A DNA stretch of 64,000 bases from Blautia hansenii DSM 20583. Its GTDB lineage: Bacteria > Bacillota > Clostridia > Lachnospirales > Lachnospiraceae. Within the stretch, counting starts at the first letter, position 1, and each line of letters opens with the position of its first letter. The stretch is from positions 2,317,501 to 2,381,500 of the forward strand of contig NZ_CP022413.2 of the NCBI RefSeq assembly GCF_002222595.2. Reading direction: 5' to 3'. The translations under genes and the position numbers were made by a program. The notes beneath the pieces are model-generated. The model ran no database searches and was not told where the DNA came from. It was given only the letters and a program-made list of their open reading frames with translations. Positions 55,378 through 64,000 of the stretch are shown in pieces.

Positions 55378-55500
55378 TTTCTATTCCTCCTGTAATACTG
55401 GAATCCATTTCATTTACTAAAGTATAATACACCATTTTTTCTGAGAAATAAAGTAAAAATAGTTTTCCCTGAGCCCCAAAATTTTGTTCAATTTTACCTC

Positions 55501-56871
55501 TTAAATACAGTTCATTGCCTCTTTAATATTAGCTACACCAATGAGTTTAATCTCATATTTTCCCTGCAGACTTTCTACATTTGCCTTTGGCATAATACAG
55601 GAAGTAAATCCCAGTTTTTCTGCTTCTCTCACTCTGCTTTCCGCCATACTGACACCACGTACTTCTCCTGAAAGTCCCACTTCTCCAAAAATTAAAATCC
55701 GCTCATCAATTACCTGATTTTTATAGCTGGATACAATGGCAAGAACCACACCTAAATCAATAGCCGGTTCTCCAAGTTTCATTCCTCCTGCCAGATTAAC
55801 ATAAGCATCGCAATCTCCCAAATGAAGCCCTGCTCTTTTCTCTAAAACTGCCATAAGCAAATTCACACGATTATAATCAATTCCTACCGAAGTACGTCTT
55901 GGCAAGCCGAAGTTTGTTCTGGTTACAAGCGCCTGTATTTCAATCAAAATAGGACGTGTCCCTTCAACAGAGCAAACAACCGCAGTTCCGGAGGCATCTG
56001 TAGGTCTACCATTTAACATAACCTGCGATGGATTTTTCACTTCCATAAGCCCTTTTTCCCGCATTTCAAAAACACCAATTTCATTTGTCGAGCCAAATCG
56101 ATTTTTTACTCCTCTTAAAATACGGTAAATCACCTGCCTGTCTCCTTCAAAATACAACACCGTATCTACCATGTGCTCCAGTACTCTGGGACCTGCCACA
56201 CTTCCATCTTTTGTAACATGTCCAACAATGAAGACAGAAATCCCCATTCCTTTTGCAATCTGCATAAGAACACCTGTAGACTCCCTCACCTGAGAGACAC
56301 TGCCTGGTGCAGAAGACACTTCCTCATTATACATAGTCTGAATAGAGTCGATCACTACCATTTCCGGTTTCACCTTTTCAATGACGCTACGAATGTTTTC
56401 TAAATTTGTTTCACATAAAAGCAACAAATTTTCATTAAATTCTCCTATTCTTTTTGCTCTTAGCTTAATCTGTCCCAAAGATTCCTCGCCGGAAACGTAT
56501 AAAACCTTATGTCCCTTTCCCGTAAGCTGTCTGCACACCTGAAGAAGAAGGGTAGATTTTCCGATACCCGGATCTCCTCCCACCAGAACCATAGAACCGG
56601 GAACAATACCACCTCCCAGTACTCTGTCCAGCTCTTCTATTTCTGTTTTTATTCTGTCATTTTCCTGTATGGAAATATCTGCAAGAATAACCGGTTCATT
56701 TTTCTTCCCTGTCGTACTTCCTGAAGCTGTTGTTTTTCCTTTTGCGGTTGCAGATACCGTCTCTTCCACAAAAGAATTCCATTCCCTGCATCCCGGACAT
56801 TGCCCCAGCCACTTCGGAGACTCATACCCACAATTTTGACAGAAAAACAATGTTTTTTTCCCTTTTGCCAT
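55501..56871 (-). CDS. radA: DNA repair protein RadA
   Basis: RecA-like helicase that drives branch migration in recombination and repair. The 456-aa protein has the N-terminal zinc finger CQNCGYESPKWLGQCPGC, Walker A GGDPGIGKSTLL, the RadA-specific KNRFG motif (RGVKNRFGSTNEIG) and a C-terminal Lon-like domain (GLHLGDCDAYVNLAGGMKLGEPAIDLGVVLAIVSS). In most Firmicutes radA follows clpC; here one small gene lies between them. Confidence 0.97.
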   Translation of the reverse strand: MAKGKKTLFFCQNCGYESPKWLGQCPGCREWNSFVEETVSATAKGKTTASGSTTGKKNEPVILADISIQENDRIKTEIEELDRVLGGGIVPGSMVLVGGDPGIGKSTLLLQVCRQLTGKGHKVLYVSGEESLGQIKLRAKRIGEFNENLLLLCETNLENIRSVIEKVKPEMVVIDSIQTMYNEEVSSAPGSVSQVRESTGVLMQIAKGMGISVFIVGHVTKDGSVAGPRVLEHMVDTVLYFEGDRQVIYRILRGVKNRFGSTNEIGVFEMREKGLMEVKNPSQVMLNGRPTDASGTAVVCSVEGTRPILIEIQALVTRTNFGLPRRTSVGIDYNRVNLLMAVLEKRAGLHLGDCDAYVNLAGGMKLGEPAIDLGVVLAIVSSYKNQVIDERILIFGEVGLSGEVRGVSMAESRVREAEKLGFTSCIMPKANVESLQGKYEIKLIGVANIKEAMNCI

Positions 56872-56884
56872 ATTTTTCCTTTCT

Positions 56885-56921
56885 TTTCCAATAAACGAGG
56901 CTGCCGCATAATGCGACAGCC
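56885..56921 (-). terminator. Terminator-like hairpin between the small protein gene and radA
   Basis: GGCTGTCGCAT/ATGCGGCAGCC stem (56899-56921) on the minus strand with a weak T run (TCGTTTATT). It resembles the codY terminator stem (GGCTGTCGCAT at about 3102-3112). Confidence 0.55.
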
Positions 56922-56959
56922 CTGTCTTGCTTATTTTTACTTATCTGATACCTTGATGC

Positions 56960-57374
56960 TTAAATTCTTTCAATCTGTACAGTTACCTGCTCTGCCTGCT
57001 CCAGTTCTACACTGAAGGACAGCTTCCCCCCCCAGATTTGTTTTCATCTGTCCTGCTTCTTCTTTGTCAATTACAATCTTGTACTCGGCATCCTCTTCCA
57101 TTTCCACAGTAATCTGAGCATCTTGTGGTCCTTCCACTGCAAAGCTCATCTTGTCTTCTTTTTCTTCCAAATCTAAAACTGTGGTACCCGGTACAGACTC
57201 ATATACAAACATACCATTTCTTTCCAGTTTTGTAATTTCCTTATATGTTTTTACTTTGTATATATCTCCATCGTACTCAAAGTCGGATACCTTTGACTTC
57301 TGTGCTAACTCATAGTTACCAAAGCTGATTTTGCCATTTTCTTCTGTACGAATTAATTCTTTTACTACTGACAT
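56960..57374 (-). CDS. Small protein with frameshift-prone C8 tract
   Basis: An unrecognised protein starting MSVVKELIRTEENGKISFGN (ATG 57374, GGGAGG upstream), with YKVKTYKEITKLERNGMFVY and a beta-rich, acidic body. At 57026-57033 there is a run of eight C (G8 on the coding strand). As written the frame then reads EAVLQCRTGAGRAG and stops at 56970. With seven bases instead it would read KLSFSVELEQAEQVTVQIER and stop at 56960-56962, a far more natural beta-strand ending that continues the domain. So the tract is either phase-variable or a sequencing error. The listed end is that of the restored frame. Confidence 0.75.
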
Positions 57375-57474
57375 AGTTATGTCCTCCCGCTTATGTCTTT
57401 CATTGTTCTGTCTTTTCAGACCTTTTTCCTTCTTGTTTTGGTATAACAATATTACCATATATTTCAGTTTTTTG

Positions 57475-59904
57475 CTAGTCATTTTGTACATTTATAATAA
57501 AATTTACCTTTTCTTTAGACAAGCCAATGGTAACGCTGTCTCCTGCTTTTATCCTGCCTTCCAGAATTTCCTCTGCCATTGCGTCTTCGATTTTACTCTG
57601 AATTGCTCTCTTTAATGGACGTGCTCCGTATTTTGGGTCAAAGCCTTCTTTTCCGATAAATTCTTTTACATTTTCCCGAATTTTCACATCAATATTCAAC
57701 TGTGTCTTACAGCGTTTTGCAAACTCTTTTAAAAGTATCCCTACAATCTTCTTAATCTCCTCTTTGTTCAAAGTATGGAATACAATAATATCATCAATAC
57801 GGTTTAAGAACTCCGGCTTAAAAAGTCTCTTTACTTCTTCCATTACACTGTCTTTCATCTTCTTATAATCGGCCTGCGCATCATCTGCTGTTCCAAATCC
57901 CAGCTTTTTCGGCTCTACAATCGCCTGTGCTCCCGCATTGGAGGTCATAATAATAATGGTTTCTTTAAAGTCTACTTTTCTGCCCTGTGCATCGGTAATA
58001 TGTCCGTCATCCAGCACCTGCAAAAGAAGATTGAATACATCTGGATGGGCCTTCTCAATCTCATCAAAAAGCAGCACACTGTATGGGCTTCGTCTTACTT
58101 TTTCACTTAGCTGTCCTCCCTCTTCATAACCTACATATCCCGGTGGTGAACCAATCAGTTTAGAGACACTGTGTTTTTCCATATACTCTGACATATCTAC
58201 ACGTATCATTGCATCTTCACTGCCGAAAACCGCCTCTGCCAAAGCCTTGGAAAGCTCTGTTTTTCCTACGCCGGTAGGGCCTAATAAAAGGAAAGAGCCA
58301 ATAGGACGTTTGGGGTCTTTTAATCCTACTCTGCCTCGTTTAATTGCCTTTGCAACAGCGGTTACTGCCTCATCCTGTCCGATTACACGTTTATGAAGCT
58401 GATTTTCCAGTTTTGCCAGTCGTTTAGACTCTCCTTCTGTAAGCTTTTTCACCGGTATTTTTGTCCACTGAGCAACTACCAGAGCAACATCATCTTCTGT
58501 AACAAATAGCTTTTTATTTTTACACTGTCTTTCAAAGCGCTTTCTGGCTTTTTCTACTATTTCTTCTGTTTCTTTTTGTTCTTCCTGAAGCTTGCCTGCA
58601 AGAAGAAAATCCTGACTTTTTACTGCTCTTTCTTTTTCTTCGCTAATATCTCTTAAACGAAGCTCTGCCTCTGTCAATCCATCCGGAACCTTATAGCCGG
58701 AAATCTGTACCTTGGAGCATGCTTCATCCAATAAGTCCAACGCCTTATCCGGAAGAAATCTGTCATTAATATAACGCACACCCATGGAAACGGCTGCTTT
58801 TACAGCGCTTTCCTCAATCACGACACCGTGATGTTTTTCATAATAAGGCACTAATCCTCTTAAAATTTCCTCCGCTTCTTCCTTGGTAGGTTCTTCTACG
58901 GTTACCGGCTGAAATCTTCGCTCTAATGCAGGGTCTTTTTCAATATGCTTCCGATATTCCTCGATAGTCGTTGCACCGATAAGCTGAATTTCTCCTCTGG
59001 AAAGAGACGGCTTTAAAATATTGGAAGCATCTAATGCTCCTTCTGCTCCGCCTGCCCCTATAAGGGTATGGAGTTCATCCAAGAATAAAAGAATTCTTTT
59101 GTCATTGGATGCTTCCCAAACCACACGTTTAATCCTCTCTTCAAACTCACCTCTGTATTTTGAACCCGCTACCATAGCAGATAAATCCAACACCAGAATA
59201 CGTTTATCCGCCATATTTTCAGGAACCATTCCACTTACAATCTTCTGCGCAAGCCCCTCGGTAATGGCTGTTTTTCCCACTCCGGGTTCACCAATCAGAC
59301 AAGGGTTGTTCTTTGTTCTTCTGCTTAAAATCTGTATAATACGGTTAATTTCTTTTTCCCTGCCTACAACAGGATCCAGCTTGCCCATAGCAGCCATTTC
59401 TGTCAAATCTCTGCCATACTGATCTAGCATTGGTGTGGCACTCTTTTCTTCTTTTGTCAATGTGCCTTCTCTCCCCATAACATTCATAAGCTCTGCATAC
59501 AGCTTTTGATTTCCTGCCCCCATAGTATGCAGAAGTCTGGCGCCCACACAATCTGTTTCTTTTAACATTGCGATTAAAATATGCTCTGTGCCGATTTCTG
59601 CACTTTCCATATTTGTTGCTTCTTCAGATGCTTTTTCAAGTATCTTTTTGCTTCTTGGTGTATAGCCCTGAGGCTCTTCCAGCAGCACCTCTGAAGACGG
59701 CGCTACCAGCTTTTCCATAAGCTCTAACAATTTTTTCAATGAAATACCGGCTTCTGTGAGAATTTCTCCTGCCGTACTATCCTTTACAGCCAGAAGTCCT
59801 GCCAGTATATGTTCTGTTCCAATATAATTATGGCTGCATTTTCTGGCAGTTTCCTCTGCCAGCTTCAAAGCCTTTAATGCCCACTTTGAGTATTGCTTTT
59901 TCAT
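57475..59904 (-). CDS. clpC: Clp protease ATPase subunit ClpC
   Basis: AAA+ unfoldase that feeds proteins to ClpP. The 809-aa protein has an N-domain with two Clp repeats (SHNYIGTEHILAGLL, ESAEIGTEHILIAML), D1 with Walker A GEPGVGKT (205-212) and DELHTLIGAGGAEG, a middle UVR-containing coiled coil (LLAGKLQEEQKETEEI), D2 with GPTGVGKTELSKAL and DEIEKAHPDVFNLLLQVLDDG, and the LGF loop that docks ClpP (KKLGFGT). It follows a GntR gene by 14 bp, in place of the ctsR-mcsA-mcsB set seen in Bacillus. Confidence 0.97.
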   Translation of the reverse strand: MKKQYSKWALKALKLAEETARKCSHNYIGTEHILAGLLAVKDSTAGEILTEAGISLKKLLELMEKLVAPSSEVLLEEPQGYTPRSKKILEKASEEATNMESAEIGTEHILIAMLKETDCVGARLLHTMGAGNQKLYAELMNVMGREGTLTKEEKSATPMLDQYGRDLTEMAAMGKLDPVVGREKEINRIIQILSRRTKNNPCLIGEPGVGKTAITEGLAQKIVSGMVPENMADKRILVLDLSAMVAGSKYRGEFEERIKRVVWEASNDKRILLFLDELHTLIGAGGAEGALDASNILKPSLSRGEIQLIGATTIEEYRKHIEKDPALERRFQPVTVEEPTKEEAEEILRGLVPYYEKHHGVVIEESAVKAAVSMGVRYINDRFLPDKALDLLDEACSKVQISGYKVPDGLTEAELRLRDISEEKERAVKSQDFLLAGKLQEEQKETEEIVEKARKRFERQCKNKKLFVTEDDVALVVAQWTKIPVKKLTEGESKRLAKLENQLHKRVIGQDEAVTAVAKAIKRGRVGLKDPKRPIGSFLLLGPTGVGKTELSKALAEAVFGSEDAMIRVDMSEYMEKHSVSKLIGSPPGYVGYEEGGQLSEKVRRSPYSVLLFDEIEKAHPDVFNLLLQVLDDGHITDAQGRKVDFKETIIIMTSNAGAQAIVEPKKLGFGTADDAQADYKKMKDSVMEEVKRLFKPEFLNRIDDIIVFHTLNKEEIKKIVGILLKEFAKRCKTQLNIDVKIRENVKEFIGKEGFDPKYGARPLKRAIQSKIEDAMAEEILEGRIKAGDSVTIGLSKEKVNFIINVQND

Positions 59905-59918
59905 GTATCTCTCCTGTT

Positions 59919-60287
59919 CTATTTATATTCTTCAAAAATTTCATCAATTAAGGCATGCACTTCTTCTCTTGTAATATTCTTACAACAGCCTTTTGCCAAA
60001 ACAGGCAAAAGATTTTCCTTCATTTCCTCCAATGCCCTGATTTTATCCACATCAATGGAAATCACTGCGCCTCTGCGTCTGTCTATACTGAGAAATCCTT
60101 CCTGTCTCAATACAGAATATGCTTTATTTACTGTGTGCATGTTAATTCCTATGGTATCTGCCAGCTGTCTTACAGAAGGAAGCGTCTCTCCTACCTTTAA
60201 CTGTTCTGTGGCAATTCCCATAATAATCTGATTACAAAGCTGTACATAAATTGCTTCATCACTGTTAAAATCAATTTCAATCAGCAT
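59919..60287 (-). CDS. GntR family regulator (YtrA type)
   Basis: A 122-aa regulator: winged HTH of the GntR family (AIYVQLCNQIIMGIATEQLK, LPSVRQLADTIGINMHTVNK, LRQEGFLSIDRRRGAVI) and a short helical C-terminal tail of about 40 aa, as in the YtrA subfamily, whose members often control ABC transporters. Here the partner gene is clpC. An inverted repeat overlaps the -10 box of its promoter, so it probably represses itself and clpC (inference). Confidence 0.9.
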   Translation of the reverse strand: MLIEIDFNSDEAIYVQLCNQIIMGIATEQLKVGETLPSVRQLADTIGINMHTVNKAYSVLRQEGFLSIDRRRGAVISIDVDKIRALEEMKENLLPVLAKGCCKNITREEVHALIDEIFEEYK

Positions 60288-60313
60288 GCCTTCACCTTCT
60301 TTCCAGATTGTTA

Positions 60314-60347
60314 TATCTAATATAGCATAGATAGCATTTTTAGTAAA
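60314..60347 (-). promoter_or_regulatory. gntR-clpC promoter with overlapping inverted repeat
   Basis: TTTACT (60342-60347), 17-bp spacer, TATATT (60319-60324) on the minus strand. TATCTA-N8-TAGATA (60314-60333) covers the -10 box and is a candidate operator. Confidence 0.55.
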
Positions 60348-60353
60348 GATTTA

Positions 60354-60380
60354 GAAAAAAGAAGCTGCTTTCGCAGCTTC
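60354..60380 (-). terminator. Terminator after purD
   Basis: 8-bp GAAGCTGC/GCAGCTTC stem with a GAAA loop, then TTTTTTC on the minus strand, five bases past the purD stop. Confidence 0.9.
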
Positions 60381-60384
60381 CTTC

Positions 60385-61659
60385 CTATGCCTCATCAATG
60401 GCTTTTCCAATATCATTTCGCATATATTTATTTTCAAAGTTAATCCATTTTGTTGCCTCATAAGCATTCGCTCTTGCCTCTTTTAAGTCAGCCCCTTTTG
60501 CGGTAACTCCTAAGACACGCCCTCCGTTTGTTACGATTTTACCATCTTTGAAGGCAGTTCCTGCATGGAAAACATAATAACCGTCTTTATCCTTAAAGTT
60601 TTCCAGACCTTCAATTGGATATCCTTTTTCATAAGAAACCGGATAACCGTCAGAGGCTAACACAACACATACTGCTGCGTTGTCTTCAAACTGTAAGTCA
60701 ATTTCATCTAACTTTCCGTCTACGCAGGCTTCAAAAACTTCTACAATATCATTTTTTAATCTCGGAATAACAACCTGAGCCTCCGGATCACCAAAGCGAG
60801 CATTATACTCCAACACTTTTGGTCCTTTTTCTGTAAGCATCAGACCAAAGAAAATAATCCCTTTAAACTCTCTGCCTTCTGCTGCCATAGCATCTACGGT
60901 TGCCTGATATACATATTTTTCGCAAAATTCATCCACTTCTTTTGTATAGAAAGGACTTGGTGAAAATGTTCCCATTCCTCCTGTATTTAACCCTTCATCT
61001 CCGTCTTTTGCACGTTTATGATCCTGTGCGGAAGTCATGGTTTTAATGGTTTTTCCGTCAACAAAAGAAAGTACGGATACTTCACGTCCTGTCATGAATT
61101 CTTCGATAACTAAAGTATTTCCTGCAGAACCGAATTTTTTATCCAGCATAATTGTGCAAACGCCTTCCTCTGCTTCTTCCAATGTGTTACAGATTAAAAC
61201 ACCTTTTCCAAGAGCCAGTCCGTCTGCCTTTAATACAATAGGAAACTCTGCTTTCTCACGAAGATATGCCAGAGCCTCATCTGCATCCTCAAAGTTTTCA
61301 TAAGCTGCCGTAGGAATGTTATATTTCTTCATCAAATCTTTAGAAAAAGCTTTTGAGCCTTCCAGAATTGCCGCATTCTTTCTCGGTCCAAACACTCGCA
61401 ATCCCTCTTTTTCAAAAACATCTACAACACCGCCGACTAATGGGTCATCCATTCCTACAACAGTTAAATCTACTGCATTTTCTTTTGCAAAAGCTGCCAG
61501 CTTCTCAAATTCCATTGCGCCGATTGGCACACATTCTGCAAATTCCGCAATTCCTGCGTTTCCCGGTGCACAGTAAATCTTATCTACCTTTGGACTTTTT
61601 GCAACCTTCCATGCAATAGCGTGCTCTCTTCCACCACTTCCTATAATCAATACTTTCAT
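60385..61659 (-). CDS. purD: Phosphoribosylamine-glycine ligase
   Basis: Joins phosphoribosylamine and glycine with ATP (GAR synthesis). The 424-aa ATP-grasp enzyme shows VLIIGSGGREHAIAWK, GPRKNAAILEGSKAFSKDLM, PIVLKADGLALGKGV, FMTGREVSVLSF, TGGMGTFSPSPFY and VLEYNARFGDPEAQVV. Last gene of the visible purE-purM-purN-purD run, 17 bp after purN. GGGAG precedes the ATG. Confidence 0.98.
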   Translation of the reverse strand: MKVLIIGSGGREHAIAWKVAKSPKVDKIYCAPGNAGIAEFAECVPIGAMEFEKLAAFAKENAVDLTVVGMDDPLVGGVVDVFEKEGLRVFGPRKNAAILEGSKAFSKDLMKKYNIPTAAYENFEDADEALAYLREKAEFPIVLKADGLALGKGVLICNTLEEAEEGVCTIMLDKKFGSAGNTLVIEEFMTGREVSVLSFVDGKTIKTMTSAQDHKRAKDGDEGLNTGGMGTFSPSPFYTKEVDEFCEKYVYQATVDAMAAEGREFKGIIFFGLMLTEKGPKVLEYNARFGDPEAQVVIPRLKNDIVEVFEACVDGKLDEIDLQFEDNAAVCVVLASDGYPVSYEKGYPIEGLENFKDKDGYYVFHAGTAFKDGKIVTNGGRVLGVTAKGADLKEARANAYEATKWINFENKYMRNDIGKAIDEA

Positions 61660-61676
61660 TCTCTTATGCTCCCTTC

Positions 61677-62309
61677 TTATTCTTTAAATTTCACCAGTCC
61701 ATCTATCACTTCAATTTTATCATTTGCAATTAAATCAATCGCTTTCGGCATAATTTTCCACTCTGCTTCTTCCATAACTCTGCGCTGAAGAATTTCCGGC
61801 GTATCTCCCTGATGAACTTCTACCGCCTTCTGTAAGATAATCGGACCTGTATCTGTCCCTTCGTCTACAAAATGTACCGTTGCTCCGGTTACTTTTACTC
61901 CTCTTTCCAGTACGCCCTCATGCACCTTCAGTCCATAATAACCCGTACCGCAGAAAGATGGAATAAGCGCCGGATGAATATTAATAATCTTATTTGGATA
62001 AGCCTTTACCATAATCTCCGGAATAACTACAAGACAGCCCGCCAGAACAACAAGCTCCACATCATAAGATTGGATTGTTTCAAGTAACGCCTGATTAAAT
62101 TCTGCTCTGGAGGCATAAGCCTTCGGAGATACACAAATTGCCTCTATCCCCTTCATCTTTGCTCTTTCCAGAGCATAGGCATTTGCGTTATTACTGATTA
62201 CCACAGCAATCTCCGCATTGGTAACTTCACCCCTGTCCATTGCATCCATAATCGCCTGAAGATTGGTTCCTCCGCCGGACACCAACACTGCCATTTTCAT
62301 CATATTCAT
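61677..62309 (-). CDS. purN: Phosphoribosylglycinamide formyltransferase
   Basis: Transfers formyl from 10-formyltetrahydrofolate to GAR. The 210-aa protein has MAVLVSGGGTNLQAIMDA, VVISNN, VVLAGCLVVIPE, the catalytic triad in NIHPALIPSFCGTGYYG and HFVDEGTDTGPII. The start is uncertain among several close ATGs (62309, 62303, 62300, 62294); 62309 has AAAGG four bases upstream. A terminator-like hairpin separates it from purM. Confidence 0.96.
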   Translation of the reverse strand: MNMMKMAVLVSGGGTNLQAIMDAMDRGEVTNAEIAVVISNNANAYALERAKMKGIEAICVSPKAYASRAEFNQALLETIQSYDVELVVLAGCLVVIPEIMVKAYPNKIINIHPALIPSFCGTGYYGLKVHEGVLERGVKVTGATVHFVDEGTDTGPIILQKAVEVHQGDTPEILQRRVMEEAEWKIMPKAIDLIANDKIEVIDGLVKFKE

Positions 62310-62376
62310 TCAGCCTTTCTTTTATAGGATTTTGGTAACAAAAAATATTTTTTGTACTTTAATCTTTATAAACAGG

Positions 62377-62399
62377 AAAAGGGCTGCTTTTGCAACCCT
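62377..62399 (-). terminator. Hairpin terminator between purM and purN
   Basis: GGGTTGC-AAAA-GCAGCCC stem (one G-U pair), then TTTTCC on the minus strand, 13 bp after the purM stop. Confidence 0.75.
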
Positions 62400-62411
62400 G
62401 ATTTCCCTGTC

Positions 62412-63437
62412 TTATACTAATTTCACACCTTTTTCTCCCTCTTCAATCTTACCGATTACGTAAGGAGTATCCCCTGCTGCTTTCATAGCTTCCATTGTTT
62501 TGTCAACATCTGCCGGATCCACTGCCACAATCATACCAATACCCATATTATAAGTATTGTACATCATCTGTTCTTCAATATTTCCTGTCTTTGCCATCAA
62601 TGTAAAGATTGGAGGAATTGGATAGCTGTCCTTTTCTACAACTGCACAAACGCCATCTTTTAACATACGTGGAATATTTTCATAAAATCCGCCGCCTGTA
62701 ATATGGCTGCAGGCTTTTACAGTAACACCTGCTTCTTTTACTTTCTTCAATGCTTTTACATAAATTCTTGTAGGAGCAAGTAAAGCTTCTCCTAAAGTTG
62801 TTCCTAATTCATCATAATAAGTATCTAAAGACTCTTTTGTAATCTCAAATACTTTTCTTACTAATGAAAATCCATTGCTGTGAACACCTGAAGATGCCAT
62901 ACCGATTAAAACATCGCCTGCTTTTAAGTTTTCTCCTGTAATCATATCTTTCTTGTCACAAACACCAACTGCAAAACCTGCTAAATCGTAATCATCTTCC
63001 GGCATAAGTCCAGGATGTTCTGCTGTTTCACCACCGATTAAAGCTGCTTCAGACTGTAAGCAGCCTTCTGCAACACCTTTTACGATTGTAGCGATTTTTT
63101 CAGGATAATTTTTTCCACATGCAATATAATCTAAGAAAAACAATGGCTCTCCACCGGCACATGCAATATCGTTTACACACATTGCAACTGCGTCAATACC
63201 GATTGTATCATGTTTGTCCATGACCATTGCCAGTTTCACCTTTGTTCCGCATCCGTCTGTACCGGATAATAACACAGGCTCTTCCATCTCTTTAATCTTT
63301 GCCAGAGAAAAAGCACCGGAGAAACCGCCTAATCCGCCAAGAACTTCTTCACGCATTGTTTTCTTTACATGCTCTTTCATTAATTCTACTGATTTATATC
63401 CAGCTTCAATATCTACGCCAGCTTTCTTGTAATCCAT
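62412..63437 (-). CDS. purM: Phosphoribosylformylglycinamidine cyclo-ligase
   Basis: Closes the imidazole ring to give AIR. The 341-aa protein has YKKAGVDIEAGYKSVELMK, GGFSGAF, SGTDGCGTKVKLA, GIDAVAMCVNDIACAGGEPLFFLDY, ALIGGETAEHPGLM, ASSGVHSNGFSLVRKV and ACSHITGGGFYENIPRM. AGGAAGAAAG precedes the ATG. Lies 32 bp behind purE. Confidence 0.98.
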   Translation of the reverse strand: MDYKKAGVDIEAGYKSVELMKEHVKKTMREEVLGGLGGFSGAFSLAKIKEMEEPVLLSGTDGCGTKVKLAMVMDKHDTIGIDAVAMCVNDIACAGGEPLFFLDYIACGKNYPEKIATIVKGVAEGCLQSEAALIGGETAEHPGLMPEDDYDLAGFAVGVCDKKDMITGENLKAGDVLIGMASSGVHSNGFSLVRKVFEITKESLDTYYDELGTTLGEALLAPTRIYVKALKKVKEAGVTVKACSHITGGGFYENIPRMLKDGVCAVVEKDSYPIPPIFTLMAKTGNIEEQMMYNTYNMGIGMIVAVDPADVDKTMEAMKAAGDTPYVIGKIEEGEKGVKLV

Positions 63438-63469
63438 TTTCTTTCTTCCTCCGTTTCATTTCCCTGCTT

Positions 63470-63973
63470 TTATTTATAATTTTTATATCCTACTTCCTGT
63501 AATTTTGCATCTTTTGCAACAACCTGATCTTTTAATTCTTCTTTGTAATCTTTTAATTTCTGCAATAATGCCTCATCTGAAGTAGCTAAAATCTTGGCTG
63601 CCAGAATTGCTGCATTTGCTCCTCCATTAATTGCAACAGTTGCAACAGGAATACCGGAAGGCATCTGAACGATAGAGTACAGAGAATCTCTTCCTCCTAA
63701 AGAAGTTGTATGCATTGGGATACCGATAACCGGCATTGGGAAGATTGCTGCACACATACCTGGAAGATGTGCTGCCATACCTGCTCCCGCAATAATAACT
63801 TTAAATCCTTTTTCTTCTGCTGTTTTTGCATATTCAAAGAATACATCCGGTTCTCTGTGGGCAGAAATAATAGTCATTTCATATTCAATTCCGAATTTCT
63901 CCAACATATCTGCCGCTTTGCTCATAACAGGCATATCTGAGTCACTGCCCATAACAATTCCAACTTTTGCCAT
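63470..63973 (-). CDS. purE: N5-carboxyaminoimidazole ribonucleotide mutase
   Basis: Class I PurE, which moves the carboxyl group of N5-CAIR to give CAIR. The 167-aa protein shows VGIVMGSDSDMPVM, ISAHREPD, AGAGMAAHLPGMCA (catalytic His), PVIGIPM and VATVAINGGANAAILAAKIL. AAAGGAG precedes the ATG. The purK partner is not in the window. First visible gene of the minus-strand purine run; upstream DNA lies outside. Confidence 0.98.
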   Translation of the reverse strand: MAKVGIVMGSDSDMPVMSKAADMLEKFGIEYEMTIISAHREPDVFFEYAKTAEEKGFKVIIAGAGMAAHLPGMCAAIFPMPVIGIPMHTTSLGGRDSLYSIVQMPSGIPVATVAINGGANAAILAAKILATSDEALLQKLKDYKEELKDQVVAKDAKLQEVGYKNYK

Positions 63974-64000
63974 GATTGTTCTCCTTTAAATTAAATTCAG

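Overview
The window reads as chromosomal DNA of a low-GC Firmicute of the Clostridia, most likely a Lachnospiraceae gut anaerobe near Blautia. The reasons are the gene order (ireB-ruvX-DUF1292-RNase J-ylbF-mltG-trmR-trhP; hrcA-grpE-dnaK-dnaJ-prmA-rsmE), perfect CIRCE elements, a sporulation-type sigma factor, DUF6106, DUF6809 and TnpV proteins, AGGAGG ribosome sites and AT-rich codon use. No rRNA, tRNA or CRISPR array was seen. Most genes lie on the minus strand.

Layout. 1-4 kb: 5' end of guaB, a small membrane protein, groES-groEL behind a CIRCE operator, and codY. 4-9.4 kb: comM-dprA-topA, then a sigmaK-like factor on the plus strand. 9.4-15 kb: a long conserved operon (ireB, ruvX, DUF1292, RNase J, ylbF, short MltG, trmR, trhP) joining cell-wall control, RNA decay and tRNA wobble modification. 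15-20.8 kb: mtaB, an HPr-like protein without its catalytic His, and a prmA-rsmE-cysteine desulfurase-thiI operon. 21-28 kb: the heat-shock operon hrcA-grpE-dnaK-dnaJ with its own CIRCE, then uvrB. 28.4-29.1 kb: debris of two truncated genes, one a DDE transposase. 29.1-36.9 kb: a carbohydrate island with a NagD-like phosphatase, two AraC regulators, a GPH symporter and LacZ, plus a tiny free-standing peptide gene.

36.9-45.2 kb is the accessory region: an IS66 remnant fused to a hypothetical gene, a 581-aa unknown protein, and a ydj-like membrane gene set (XRE regulator, one-TM protein, zinc-ribbon/TM protein, SPFH-GYF protein). A 240-bp intergenic segment dense in palindromes and direct repeats follows, then TnpV/DUF6809, a truncated XRE gene, DUF1284, and decayed CPBP and RhuM genes. 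45.2-50.1 kb: an aldo/keto reductase, then a small alarmone synthetase-phosphofructokinase-polyphosphate kinase operon. 50.3-54 kb: a PatB-like C-S lyase with RidA, a divergent YheO-like regulator and a CofE-like ligase. 54-64 kb: purA, radA, a small protein with a frameshift-prone C8 tract, gntR-clpC and purE-purM-purN-purD.

The best candidates for something undescribed are the 37.6-42.2 kb SPFH/zinc-ribbon/581-aa cluster with its structured upstream region, and the 25-codon peptide gene at 31.0 kb. Both are inferences from sequence organisation only. Promoters, terminators and starts were judged by eye; nothing was searched or computed.
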